Made by a program: the position numbers and the translations under genes. The notes under the pieces are model-generated. The model was given only the letters and a program-made list of their open reading frames with translations, ran no database searches and was not told the origin of the DNA. From positions 1 to 22,018 of the forward strand of contig CADFQU010000002.1 in NCBI GenBank assembly GCA_902836505.1: a stretch of DNA of 22,018 nucleotides. Direction: 5' to 3'. How positions within the stretch are numbered: the stretch's first letter is position 1; the number at the start of each line of letters is the position of its first letter. Shown here in pieces: positions 14,501-22,018 of the stretch. The stretch is from Streptococcaceae bacterium. Lineage in GTDB: Bacteria; Bacillota; Bacilli; Lactobacillales; Streptococcaceae.

Positions 14501-16915
14501 ATCACCTACTTTTGGAAGGGCATCAAAAATAACAGTATTTTCAACAGGAGTATCTGTATTATTTTTGATTGTTAATTTATAATTAAAGGTTTCACCAGGT
14601 TTGAATGTACGAGTTACTGTTGATGCATCAGATAAGTCGTCATTCTTGGCAATGAACTTACGAGAATAAACACCTTCAGCTGCAACAATGGTATAGTTTG
14701 ATTCTGCATGTGGGATTTTATCCGTTGTAGAACCATTGTTATTTAAATCATAGCTATCTACTGCAACCTTATTCGGGTTAGCCGTTTCTAGATCCCAGAG
14801 TCCTTCTCCTGCCATATAGATATGGTTGGTAAAGATTCCGCCATCAGCCTTCCCTTTCAGTTTGGTATAGATAAATGGCAAACGAACTTGGCCACCCGTT
14901 TCTAGGGAGCGTTTGATAAATTCCTTTTGATCCAAGTGGATGATCAAGGCCGAACGTCCAGAGTTGTGGTAGTTTTCAATGACCTCATAGGATTTGTACC
15001 AAGGAGCATAAAAACGAGTGTTATTCTTATCAAAATATTGATTTAGGTAATTGAAGTCAATATCCAGCGTATTTGGATCAAAGAGATCAATGACCCGCAA
15101 ATCCTTGTAGTCCTTACCTGGATCCAAGCGAACATTTTCTGCAGATAGGGCAAAACGAATGGTTTTCCCATCTGTGAATCGGACATTGTTGTAATCTGTA
15201 TTCTTGGTCAGATTAACATTTTCTGTCAATGGAAGGAGTTTGAACTGCCATTTAGCAGATTGGTCTCTGTCTGCCCCTGACTGGGTTTTGTAAGTAATCC
15301 GTCCAGTATTTTCATAGGCATTCTTGGTATCATCATTCTGATCAATATGAGTCTTTTCTGGATCCTTGAAGGCAGTATAGGTAGAAATATTAATCCCTTG
15401 ACCTGACGGAAGCTCAAAGTCGTCTTTCATCTCTAGTCTCCAGCCGACGACCGTTCCATATTTGGTCAAATCAGTGCTTCCAAATCCATCCTTGTCTACC
15501 TCTGGTTGGATTTCTTTGGTCGAGCCATCTTCCATTGTAAGGATGATGCGTTTCACATATTGATTGATCAAAGGTCCATTTCCATAGATCCCAATCATCA
15601 TGCGACCATATTCAATCTTGGTAAACTTCAAGCGAGAGTCCACTTGCTCATCATAAAAGACAAGATTCTTTTGAGCAAATGGTGTGATGTTATAGTATTT
15701 CAAGAGCCATTTGTAGTTGGCTGCCTTGTAGTCTGTCGAGTCGTAGACATTTCCTTCTGCTTGCTTAGCAAAAGCTCCTTTGCCTTCCAAGTCACGAGAG
15801 GTTAGTCGGAAGATGAGAGAATCTTCAGCCCTTACATCCGGTTCCCCCTCACCACGTTCTGCAGGAATTCCCACTACACTTGCGGTGTTGTTCAAGTCTT
15901 TAACTAAGTCATCTTCTAGGGTTTGGTCTTTTTCCATGACCAAATCAGGGAATTTCAAGTACAAGAAACTCTTGTCTTGAATCTTTTGCATCAAATCTGA
16001 GTGGTAACTTTGAACATTTTTATTTTCATCTGCTACAAAAGTTTTTGATACAGTTCCGTCTCCGTTATCAACCCAGCCTTCTGATTTTTCTGTATCTAGA
16101 ACGGCTGTACGAGTTTTTCCATCTTTGTCAGTATAAGTTGGCAATTTGTCTGTGATCGTTGCGGATTCCAACTGACGATAGGCACCATTGTACTGTCCAC
16201 GCATCCCATCTAACAAGAAGGCGAAAGGAACAGAAGTAGTTTTTTCGATGTACTTTTTGCCATCTGCTCCAGTTACAATCCCTGGAGATGCTTCCGCATA
16301 GTCTCTGGACATCGTCGCATCATAGTTCTGATTGACAAACTTGGTTAAGATATAGTCCTTGTATTGAGGTTTCCAAGTGATACTATTTAAAGCAGTCTCA
16401 GCACCGTTGATATTGAGCATCCCTGTAATATCCATCGAGTAGTTGGTAGGAGGAAATCCTAACTTAAACTTGGCGATGAATGGAAGGGTCAAGACCTCAG
16501 ATTTTTGGTAGTTCGTAAAATGAAGGCTGACATGGTAATCATCCCCTACCTTGGTCACAGATGGTGCATCATGTTGTGAGCTACTATTGAACTCGGGAAC
16601 ATTGACCTCATCCAAGTATTTTCCTGGAAGGACTAGGTTCACAACTACATCATCCAGATCTGTTGTCAGATTTTTAGGTGTAATCTGGATATATCCAGAC
16701 ATGGTATCACCCGTATTATAGGCCATCCCACCAGGATGGTCTTGTTTATCTCCATACAAGAGGCTAACATCTAAGGCACCATTATCTCCGACTGCTAGTT
16801 CATTAGCCAAAACTGATACGGCTCCTTGACTCATTTGTCCTAGCATCATCAAAATGGTGAAGAGGGCAAACCCTTTTTTCAAAAAGGTTTTCCATAAGGA
16901 CGGTCTCTTTTTCAT
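11579..16915 (-). CDS. LPSTG-anchored surface adhesin with SpaA-like and seven Cna-B domains
   Basis: 1778 aa, no cysteine seen. The signal peptide (1-37, VLA-N cleavage likely) is followed by a large beta-rich N-terminal region (about 40-940) that is presumably the binding part; it includes a segment (about 750-900) resembling DUF11/isopeptide adhesin folds. A SpaA-like prealbumin domain (about 950-1058) comes next. Then seven Cna-B repeats of about 95 residues (1060-1730) each show VTKxWxD, QDGLRP, YTVKE and an (I/L)TN strand carrying the Lys, Glu and Asn expected for intramolecular isopeptide bonds. The tail is Pro/Lys-rich, LPSTG at 1747-1751, a hydrophobic helix and KKKKK. Sortase should link it to the wall. 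No sortase or pilin neighbour is present, so it is a single adhesin rather than a pilus operon. The start at 16915 has AAAGGAG 8 nt upstream; an in-frame ATG seven codons earlier lies before that site. Confidence 0.93.
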   Translation of the reverse strand: MKKRPSLWKTFLKKGFALFTILMMLGQMSQGAVSVLANELAVGDNGALDVSLLYGDKQDHPGGMAYNTGDTMSGYIQITPKNLTTDLDDVVVNLVLPGKYLDEVNVPEFNSSSQHDAPSVTKVGDDYHVSLHFTNYQKSEVLTLPFIAKFKLGFPPTNYSMDITGMLNINGAETALNSITWKPQYKDYILTKFVNQNYDATMSRDYAEASPGIVTGADGKKYIEKTTSVPFAFLLDGMRGQYNGAYRQLESATITDKLPTYTDKDGKTRTAVLDTEKSEGWVDNGDGTVSKTFVADENKNVQSYHSDLMQKIQDKSFLYLKFPDLVMEKDQTLEDDLVKDLNNTASVVGIPAERGEGEPDVRAEDSLIFRLTSRDLEGKGAFAKQAEGNVYDSTDYKAANYKWLLKYYNITPFAQKNLVFYDEQVDSRLKFTKIEYGRMMIGIYGNGPLINQYVKRIILTMEDGSTKEIQPEVDKDGFGSTDLTKYGTVVGWRLEMKDDFELPSGQGINISTYTAFKDPEKTHIDQNDDTKNAYENTGRITYKTQSGADRDQSAKWQFKLLPLTENVNLTKNTDYNNVRFTDGKTIRFALSAENVRLDPGKDYKDLRVIDLFDPNTLDIDFNYLNQYFDKNNTRFYAPWYKSYEVIENYHNSGRSALIIHLDQKEFIKRSLETGGQVRLPFIYTKLKGKADGGIFTNHIYMAGEGLWDLETANPNKVAVDSYDLNNNGSTTDKIPHAESNYTIVAAEGVYSRKFIAKNDDLSDASTVTRTFKPGETFNYKLTIKNNTDTPVENTVIFDALPKVGDVNTLDASARKTEYTVSLRGPITAPEGWTAYYTTDTTVTASTMAQAADRDIWTADVTDYSKVTGIKVVANEGTTIGARSQVDIAVPVVNPSELTDQVKQLMLERTEDNKDNGGRSGVVQAHNQFGYKAKGHEGNRESNTVTSQIFAASFHVKKVDKDDTSKGLAGAEFTLSDATGAVLATQVSDKDGDLAFTTLTEGTYTLKETKAPDNYKLDETEHAVLVTYDADQQLYHVTIDGEATGSKASPKVIANEKDIHYIDLEASKVWDDQDNVEGLRPESIEFQLYKNGKAEGKPVALSAGNDWKVTFNNLPDKDKDGKVITYTVKEVNVPTHYTTDSQEAQFVDGKATITNKRTPETTEVSVKKVWDDAQNQDGLRPSTITVHLLANGEEVQTATLSGEGDTWSHSFTDLPVYKNGQKLVYTVTEDTVANYSTVIEGSTITNSYKPGKTSVTVTKKWVDAENQDGLRPKSIKVQLYANDQKSGKEVELSADNDWTYTFSDLDEKKAGQAVQYTVKETEVPEGYTQTVEATNPGQVVISNTHTPSKTKVQVTKKWDDANNQDGLRPATITVKLYKDGVATDQTLELSEANQWQGTFENLDKKASGKAIHYTVKEENVPEGYTLSIDDKDPTHPILTNKHEPAVTQVKVTKKWDDANNQDGLRPKEIRVQLYAGDEKLGKEVVLSADNKWTHTFEKLAEKANGQEIHYSVKEVAVPEGYTVTEESKEKGDIVLTNTHTPSTVDIPVTKIWVDNDNQDGLRPAKITVKLLANGGEVARKDITSETDWKETFTGLPKFKDGKEIVYTLQEEEVNGYSPSIDQESYTITNTHTPGKTTLSVTKQWDDQEDKDGLRPKSVKVQLYADGKKSGDVIELSAENKWTHTFADLDKHVKGKAVTYTVEEVDVPTGYQVTKTDDGQGNVVLTNKHEPTEPVTPEPKKPGKKVGILPSTGSTISLISLVLAFVVASGAAYLLKKKKK
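11730..13738 (-). repeat. Seven tandem Cna-B repeats (about 285-290 bp each)
   Basis: Within the adhesin gene, the block encoding VxKxWDD...QDGLRP recurs seven times, with identical or nearly identical DNA at several points (for example the 'gaccatcttggttatt' stretch near 12530 and 12825). Repeats 3, 4 and 5 are the most alike. The first unit deviates most (DNVEGLRP). Confidence 0.88.
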
Positions 16916-16995
16916 TCTTTCATCTCCTTTTATCATTTTGAACCAAAAAAGTTCCTCACTCCATTTTTATCATATATGAGTTAATTAAGCCAACG

Positions 16996-17025
16996 ATTAT
17001 ACAAAAAGTGTCGCTAAATAAACAA
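16996..17025 (-). promoter_or_regulatory. Probable adhesin promoter
   Basis: TTGTTT (17025-17020), 18 nt, TATAAT (17001-16996) on -, about 80 nt upstream of the adhesin start codon. The leader contains a TCATATATGA palindrome but no regulator site I recognise. Confidence 0.6.
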
Positions 17026-17273
17026 ATTAGTAGTAAAATGTTCTTTTTTAAATAAGTTTTCTTAATTTCTGCATCATCTAGCCAATTTAGGTTAAGTCCC
17101 CCAAAAGTATGATTGCAAAGATCTATTATGTGGCTCCAGCCCTTATTTTCGTAGCTTTTTTATACCCTTTTCGTTTGCCTTTAAATAGTTGCATAGATAT
17201 CTTCAGGGTGTTTCTGGGGTTTAGACAAATATTCCCTGTCTAATGACTCCTCCCCCAACCATCAAAGGGATGC
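17026..17273. other. AT-rich intergenic stretch without a recognised gene
   Basis: About 250 bp between the adhesin promoter and the muramidase terminator. It has no convincing coding frame. The longest thing of note is a 22-codon, very basic frame on - (17194 to 17126) without a Shine-Dalgarno. I see no strong hairpin or tandem repeat here. Confidence 0.6.
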
Positions 17274-17300
17274 AAAAAACCAGCCCTTCAAAGAGCTGGT
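17274..17300 (-). terminator. Terminator of the GH25 muramidase gene
   Basis: ACCAGCTC/GGGCTGGT on - (8 bp with one G-T pair, 6-nt loop, 17300-17279) is followed by six T (17279-17274), 24 nt beyond the stop codon. Confidence 0.88.
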
Positions 17301-17324
17301 CGTCTTTCTATTCTAGAAAAGTCC

Positions 17325-20300
17325 TTAGGCAAAAATGCTGAAAAATGGTGAACCTAACTTAGCATCAATTGGATCCGTACTTTTTACCGAGAAGATATAA
17401 TCAATAGAATGCCAACCGTTGTTAGCAGGATTGAATGGATCTCTTACATAGGTTTTCCCATTATCGTAGCCTTGCAAGACGATTTCATGCGTATAAGGAG
17501 CATTGATAAATATGCTTTCCTCAACTGCCGCAAGGACGTGTTTCCCTGATACTAAGGTAGCTGCAATTGCATCTTTCCCTGTAAGCATTTGGCTCGTTAA
17601 GCCCCAATGCTTAGTTGCTGCCACAAGTCCATCTGCATCTGTTCCAGCTACAGCAATCTTATTAAAGGAATTGGTGTTGTAATACAGATAATCCGCTACT
17701 GTCGTTGGCAACACTTCTCTTCCGAGAATATCCGTAAATGCCATCGCTAAAGAAGTTGGAACACACCCTGATTGGTCCATATTGCTCACGCCATACCATT
17801 TTGCTCCCCAACGAGGGTCCCGTTGAGAAAAATAAGTCGTTTGTGAGCCAACTTTTGGATTACGAGGAGAAAGTTTTGTTGTTCCAAGGTTAAAACCTTC
17901 CACACTGTCATCTGTATAATCTACATAAACATGTGTAGTATAGTCCCCTGCTAGATTCCCATGATTAAAAGCAAGAATGTCAACATTGGTTTCTACACCA
18001 TTTGGTTTCGTTGAATACCAACGAAGGTTTTCTTGATGAGATTGTGACCAAACCGCAACTCGAATTTGCCTAATTTGTCGGCCTTGAGGAGCTTGGTAAA
18101 CTGTTACAGTATATGTTCCTTTTTCAGAATCGATATTTCTTATTACAGCCTGTGTTTTTGTCTTGGCATTCTGGTTTTCAACCTGTACCGTCGTGCCACC
18201 AACACCAACACGACTATCATCCCCCTGGATATAGTACAGATGAACATGGTAAGTACCTGTCGAAAACTTATGGTCAGAGGCCTTCACACTTAACTTGTAA
18301 GTCCCATCCGATTGACGAGTCGCTTCATACCAACGAATATCATCTTGACCATTCACATCAGACCAGGTAGGAACTTGAACGGCACGAATGCCTTTTGGAC
18401 TGTAGATATTGCTGATAATGACATCGAAAGTGCCAGTTTCTTTATTGTTATTGACTACTGAAATGGTACCAACTGGCTTATTTTGTTTCACGTCAACAAT
18501 CGTTTCAGTGACATAATGACGTTGATTTGCATTATCGACAATATAAAGGTCAGCGCGGTAATTTCCTAGAGAATTCTTATGCTCATTAGCCTTAATAGTA
18601 ACACGGTAGCTTCCATCAGATTGACGACTAGCCTTGTGCCAAACGAGATCATCTTGGCCATTAACTAGGCTCCATGATGGAATCAAGACTTCCTTGAGTC
18701 CTGTTGGTGATACTACGTTGCGAACAACTGCGTCGAATGTTCCCAAGTCTTCATTACTATTTTCAATAACCAAATTTGCACTAGGCCGAGTTTGAGTCAC
18801 TTCTACTACTTTTTCACTGAGGTAGAAACGCTGGTCCGAATCATCTACGATATAGGCATCTGCACGGTATTTACCTGTAGAATTCTTATGATCAGTTGCC
18901 TTAATCGTCACACGATAAGAACCGTCGGATTGACGAGTTGCTTTATGCCAGATGAGGTCATCTTGACCACCAGCTAAACTCCATGATGGAACCAAAACTT
19001 CCTTCAAACCAGTAGGTGCAACAATATTACGAACGACAGCATCAAATGTACCTGTTGCAGTGTTGTTGTTTTCAATCGTAAGAACACCGCTTGGTCGAGC
19101 ATAATCAACAGACACTACTTTTTCAGCAATATAGTGACGATTGTTAGAGTTGTCGACGATGTAGGCATCTGCACGGTAATTTCCTTTATTACCATTATGC
19201 TCGCTTGCCTTAATGGTTACGCGATAGCTACCATCAGCTTGCTTAGTTGCCTTATGCCAGATAAGGTCGTCCTGACCATTCTCTAAACTCCATGATGGAA
19301 CTAAAACTTCTTTAACACCTAGAGGAGATGAGATATTAGTGATAACGGCGTCAAAAGTTCCTGTTTTAACGTTATTGTTTTCAATAGCAAAACTTGCTTT
19401 AGGTTTTAACTGCTCAGGTGTCTTGCCAACGAATACTTGCGTAGTTGTTCCACTCACACCCGTCATTTGCCTATCTTTTTGAACATAATAAAGGTGAACA
19501 TTATAAAGGCCTGTTGAGTTTTTATGAGCTGAAGCCTTAACGTTTACTGTATAAGTTCCATTATTTTGACGGTCAGCAGTATACCATATAATGTCATCTT
19601 GGCCATTAATTTCTGACCAAATTGGAACAGAAACAGTTTGAACACCATTTGGTGCTTTGACATTTGAGATTACAACGTCAAAGCGACCCGCCATGGTATC
19701 GTTATTAACAATGCTAATATCTCCACTTAATTTCCCTTCTGTTGGGTCAGCTACAGGTTTTGCGCTAGCTGTAAAGCGACCTGTATAGTCCACACTGTGG
19801 TCTAAGAGATGTTTTCCTGGTAGCAATTCCGCTTGAGAAGTGAACTGCCACGCACCTGCTTTCCCATTGTAACGCAAGCTTTTCGCATCATCTACAGATA
19901 GTTTTGGAGAAGGATATTGGGCAACCCAGAAATTCTGAAGACCAAATTGAGCAGTATTAACAGGACCTTTCTTACGAAGGTTGTTTTCATCCAACCAGCT
20001 AGCACTAGTATAGAACATCAGGTTACTGTAACCATTTTTTCTCATTTCATCTACCCATGCTTGGGTATTCTGATTGATGTTTGGTAGCATCTCAGCATCT
20101 TCAAAGTCATTGACCATAAGGGTGTTCTTTGGAAGATTCAATCGTTTCGCTGCTGCAATATAGAATCGTGCTTCTGCACGCGCCGCTTCCTCAGAAGTAT
20201 AGCGCGAGAAGTGGTAGGTCGATACTTGTAGACCCACAGCTTGCGCATTGCGAATTATATTTTCAGCATTCTGATTCTTATACCAGGTGTCTTCTGTCAA

Positions 20301-20792
20301 TTTAACAACGACACCGCCCACACCTTTATTAGCCATAGTACGGTAGTCTTCAACGCTAATATCTCCATTATGGCTACTCACATCAACAAATGATTTTGGC
20401 TGAACAGCCACATCCGTTGAGCGACTATCTGGAACGTTTGAGGCCGTATTGAAGAAGGTAGTGGTCCCCGTTACTGGTTTCGCAGTTGACTCAGAAGATG
20501 GGACAGATTCCCCTCCTGAAATAGACTTTGTTTCTACCTTTGGCTCGTCTGCCTTCGTAACTTCTGAGCTAGTAACTGGAAGCTCTATTACTGGGGCTGG
20601 CGCCGTATACTGGTGAGTCCCTACTTCTTGCTTTTCCTCGACAACTGGTGCTGAGCTAGCTTGTGTCGTTACCGCTTCACTTTCAGTGACTGCCGATTCT
20701 TTCACTCCCACTTCATCGGCATGGGCGACTTGGACTGAGGCAGCTAGTAGTACGGCTGTACTGGCAAAATAAATGAAATCCTTTTTTCTCAT
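17325..20792 (-). CDS. Secreted GH25 muramidase with six GBS-Bsp-like repeats and a C39-like peptidase domain
   Basis: 1155 aa. Signal peptide 1-25 (AHA-D cleavage), then a Thr/Ser/Pro/Glu linker to about 130. The GH25 domain (about 133-342) has D137 in FVDVSSHNGD and the D229-F-E231 pair, matching the catalytic acids of this lysozyme family, so cleavage of MurNAc-GlcNAc bonds is likely. Six repeats of about 100 residues (355-981) carry the WSxxNGQDDxxWxxAxRQxDGxY pattern of GBS-Bsp-like domains, thought to aid wall or surface binding. The last 174 residues form a papain-fold C39-like domain with C1010 (SGCVPTSLA), H1102 (THEIV) and D1118 (RDPF). There is no LPxTG or transmembrane anchor; it is probably held by the repeats. 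An ATG two codons upstream is too close to the AAAGGA site, so I start at 20792. Confidence 0.93.
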   Translation of the reverse strand: MRKKDFIYFASTAVLLAASVQVAHADEVGVKESAVTESEAVTTQASSAPVVEEKQEVGTHQYTAPAPVIELPVTSSEVTKADEPKVETKSISGGESVPSSESTAKPVTGTTTFFNTASNVPDSRSTDVAVQPKSFVDVSSHNGDISVEDYRTMANKGVGGVVVKLTEDTWYKNQNAENIIRNAQAVGLQVSTYHFSRYTSEEAARAEARFYIAAAKRLNLPKNTLMVNDFEDAEMLPNINQNTQAWVDEMRKNGYSNLMFYTSASWLDENNLRKKGPVNTAQFGLQNFWVAQYPSPKLSVDDAKSLRYNGKAGAWQFTSQAELLPGKHLLDHSVDYTGRFTASAKPVADPTEGKLSGDISIVNNDTMAGRFDVVISNVKAPNGVQTVSVPIWSEINGQDDIIWYTADRQNNGTYTVNVKASAHKNSTGLYNVHLYYVQKDRQMTGVSGTTTQVFVGKTPEQLKPKASFAIENNNVKTGTFDAVITNISSPLGVKEVLVPSWSLENGQDDLIWHKATKQADGSYRVTIKASEHNGNKGNYRADAYIVDNSNNRHYIAEKVVSVDYARPSGVLTIENNNTATGTFDAVVRNIVAPTGLKEVLVPSWSLAGGQDDLIWHKATRQSDGSYRVTIKATDHKNSTGKYRADAYIVDDSDQRFYLSEKVVEVTQTRPSANLVIENSNEDLGTFDAVVRNVVSPTGLKEVLIPSWSLVNGQDDLVWHKASRQSDGSYRVTIKANEHKNSLGNYRADLYIVDNANQRHYVTETIVDVKQNKPVGTISVVNNNKETGTFDVIISNIYSPKGIRAVQVPTWSDVNGQDDIRWYEATRQSDGTYKLSVKASDHKFSTGTYHVHLYYIQGDDSRVGVGGTTVQVENQNAKTKTQAVIRNIDSEKGTYTVTVYQAPQGRQIRQIRVAVWSQSHQENLRWYSTKPNGVETNVDILAFNHGNLAGDYTTHVYVDYTDDSVEGFNLGTTKLSPRNPKVGSQTTYFSQRDPRWGAKWYGVSNMDQSGCVPTSLAMAFTDILGREVLPTTVADYLYYNTNSFNKIAVAGTDADGLVAATKHWGLTSQMLTGKDAIAATLVSGKHVLAAVEESIFINAPYTHEIVLQGYDNGKTYVRDPFNPANNGWHSIDYIFSVKSTDPIDAKLGSPFFSIFA
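17850..19730 (-). repeat. Six GBS-Bsp-like repeats within the muramidase
   Basis: Units of about 300 bp. Repeats 2, 3 and 4 are closest to each other (EVLVPSWSL, DLIWHKA, DGSYRVTIKA, YRADAYIVD shared). Repeats 1 and 5 are a second subtype (HLYYVQ or HLYYIQ, GGTT or SGTT ends). Repeat 6 is divergent and lacks the NGQDD core. This points to internal duplication of the middle units. Confidence 0.85.
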
Positions 20793-20826
20793 TTCCATTC
20801 CTTTAGTAATTTTTTATACTCTCCCT

Positions 20827-20855
20827 ATTCTACCATACCAAATCCTCCAGGAAAA
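20827..20855 (-). promoter_or_regulatory. Probable muramidase promoter (extended -10)
   Basis: TGG directly before TAGAAT (20832-20827) gives an extended -10. The -35 (TTTTCC, 20855-20850, 17-nt spacing) is weak. I looked for a WalR-type TGTWAH direct repeat and saw none convincing. Confidence 0.5.
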
Positions 20856-20901
20856 GTTTTATGAGGTAAATTTTTAAAATTAGTGATATTTTTCGAAACA
20901 C

Positions 20902-20926
20902 AAAAAAGAAGTCCGAGCGACTTCTT
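20902..20926 (-). terminator. Terminator of the sugar transferase gene
   Basis: AAGAAGTC/GACTTCTT (20906-20913 with 20919-20926, 5-nt loop) is followed on - by a T run (20907-20902), just after the stop codon at 20933. It separates this unit from the muramidase gene. Confidence 0.88.
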
Positions 20927-20932
20927 CTGATC

Positions 20933-21985
20933 TTATGTTAAACTTGCTAATGCAGTCTTTAGGTAGCGACCTTCTCGAATCTCCTGACCAACACGCTTAG
21001 CATTTTCAACCAAATCTTGATAGTCAGTATCTGAAAGATTGTCAATTTCCGCTTTCAAATCATGAAGAGATTCTACTGCAATCCCACAACCGTTCTCAAG
21101 AACAAAATGCGAGAGAGCAGACTGTTTCCAAACCACAAGCGGAAAACCTGAGGCCAAGTATAGTGACGCCTTGTGAGAGTTGTTATAGCGAAGGTACTCA
21201 CCAAATACACCACTACAGGTCGCAGCGCTATCTCCATCCCAGACAAGACCAAAACCACCCTCAAGAGCTGCTGGTAGCTCGTCAGGTAGGAAGGACCCAA
21301 AGTAAGTCTCATTCGCAAGAGCTCTGCTTTCATCGAATCCAACACCATAAAGGTTATAAGCAGGTTCTTCAGGAAGAGAGTAAAGATAACCAGCTTTTTC
21401 CTGAGCCAAATTACCAGCTACAATAATGGGCTGATTCTTAGTAAGACCCGTCTTCTCTTGGAAATTTGGAATCAAATAGTCGAAAATACCAAGGCTAACA
21501 ATCTTACCCGCCTCAACCCCTTTTTCCACCAAAACAGATTTCATGATTGGATTGTGGGCAATAATACCATCAGCTACACCAAGAAGACCTGATTCTTGAA
21601 TTTGAACTCGAATCTTATGCTTCAAAGGGATATTATCAACTTTAACATAACGAAGAGCTTCTAAATCATGGATAATAAAATGAACTTTTACACCCTTTTT
21701 CTGAACTTTCTTTACATGATTCGTTGAGAAAAAGCTATGGTGAAGCATGGGAAACTGGATCAATAACTCATCACCTTGCTTTAATTGATCCAAAGCCTGA
21801 CCAAAAGCCTTAGATTTATGAAGCTGTGCTTTAAGCGTCCTCATCTCGTACCAATTATCAACTGAAAGAACCAAGGCTTGATAACCTTCTCTCTTTACAA
21901 TTTCTTCAACATCATTACGTGCCTTATTACCGGCATTTTTAACATTGTTATCGTGTAAAAATTCTTCTTTTAAATAGTATTTCAT
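20933..21985 (-). CDS. Gtf3-like sugar transferase (GT-B fold)
   Basis: 350 aa, cytoplasmic, no membrane segment. The layout resembles Gtf3/Nss of serine-rich adhesin glycosylation and the 'beta-1,6-galactofuranosyltransferase' family: an N-terminal Rossmann half with GDELLIQFPM and FIIHDLEALR (about 72-112), a hinge with IVAGNL (188-193), and a C-terminal nucleotide-sugar half with GGFGLVWDGD (243-252) and YNNSHKASLYLASGFPLVVW (267-286), then NGCGIAV. It should move a sugar from a UDP-sugar to a glycoprotein or polysaccharide acceptor; donor and acceptor cannot be read from sequence. Start at 21985 has only a weak purine-rich stretch (AAGAG). It lies 3 nt after a possible upstream stop codon, so it is probably a downstream gene in an operon running off the window. 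Confidence 0.88.
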   Translation of the reverse strand: MKYYLKEEFLHDNNVKNAGNKARNDVEEIVKREGYQALVLSVDNWYEMRTLKAQLHKSKAFGQALDQLKQGDELLIQFPMLHHSFFSTNHVKKVQKKGVKVHFIIHDLEALRYVKVDNIPLKHKIRVQIQESGLLGVADGIIAHNPIMKSVLVEKGVEAGKIVSLGIFDYLIPNFQEKTGLTKNQPIIVAGNLAQEKAGYLYSLPEEPAYNLYGVGFDESRALANETYFGSFLPDELPAALEGGFGLVWDGDSAATCSGVFGEYLRYNNSHKASLYLASGFPLVVWKQSALSHFVLENGCGIAVESLHDLKAEIDNLSDTDYQDLVENAKRVGQEIREGRYLKTALASLT

Positions 21986-21988
21986 CTC

Positions 21989-22018
21989 TTATTTCTCATT
22001 TTTCAAAAGCTGATTTTT
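21989..22018 (-). CDS. Possible C-terminal end of an upstream gene (partial)
   Basis: On - a frame open from the window edge ends KNQLLKNEK-stop at 21989, three bases before the transferase start codon. Such tight spacing is typical of an operon, but 9 codons are too few to identify it; another of the frames is closed by a stop here. Confidence 0.35.
   Translation of the reverse strand, partial: KNQLLKNEK

Noticed and set aside
16968..16977. TCATATATGA palindrome in the adhesin leader
   Set aside because: AT-rich 10-bp palindromes arise often by chance and it matches no operator I know.
17126..17194. 22-codon, very basic frame on - upstream of the adhesin gene
   Set aside because: No Shine-Dalgarno, no promoter, too short to judge; it could be a remnant but nothing supports translation.
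1..22018. tRNA, rRNA, CRISPR, insertion sequence or prophage genes
   Set aside because: Looked for and not seen; no cloverleaf, regular spacer array, transposase or integrase motif is present.

Overview
The window looks like a chromosomal segment of a mitis/sanguinis-group Streptococcus. I infer this from protein sequences I recognise from memory: Pbp2A, SecE (58 aa, GTG start), the four-cysteine L33, AdcAII with a Pht histidine-triad protein, an LPSTG-anchored Cna-B adhesin and a GBS-Bsp-repeat muramidase. Other support comes from a perfect AdcR zinc box and streptococcal-style intergenic repeats. No database search was possible. I see no tRNA, rRNA, CRISPR, transposase or prophage gene.

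Layout. 1-930: the terminator of an off-window gene, then a small Ser/Lys-rich lipoprotein gene (+). 928-1990: the housekeeping block rpmG-secE-nusG (-). rpmG-secE has its own strong promoter. nusG is separated from secE by a terminator-like hairpin and has its own extended -10 promoter and a structured leader. 2117-3037: a membrane-anchored HExxH zinc metallopeptidase (+) lying between pbp2A and rpmG. 3038-3541: a gene-free stretch holding a roughly 260-bp structured element bounded by inverted repeats, then the pbp2A terminator. 3542-6833: divergent pbp2A (-) and an RluA-family pseudouridine synthase gene (+), both with -10 boxes so close to the start codons that the transcripts look leaderless. 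6834-7267: a second, shorter version of the structured element, then a different hairpin-rich streptococcal repeat. 7268-11397: the zinc-uptake operon adcAII-pht (-) under a TTGACA-N17-TATCAT promoter overlapped by tandem AdcR boxes. 11579-16915: a 1778-aa sortase-anchored Cna-B/SpaA adhesin. 17325-20792: a secreted GH25 muramidase with six Bsp-like repeats and a C39-like papain-fold domain. 20933-21985: a Gtf3-like sugar transferase gene, probably the downstream gene of an operon running off the right edge.

How the genes fit together. The left half is core biology: translation, Sec secretion, transcription elongation, peptidoglycan synthesis and rRNA/tRNA modification. The right half is mostly surface biology: zinc capture (the AdcAII solute-binding protein plus zinc-storing Pht), adhesion (Cna-B protein), wall turnover (muramidase plus possible endopeptidase) and glycosylation. 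The least explained signals are noncoding: the modular inverted-repeat element present in two forms, and the nusG leader, which can form either a terminator or a mutually exclusive longer stem.
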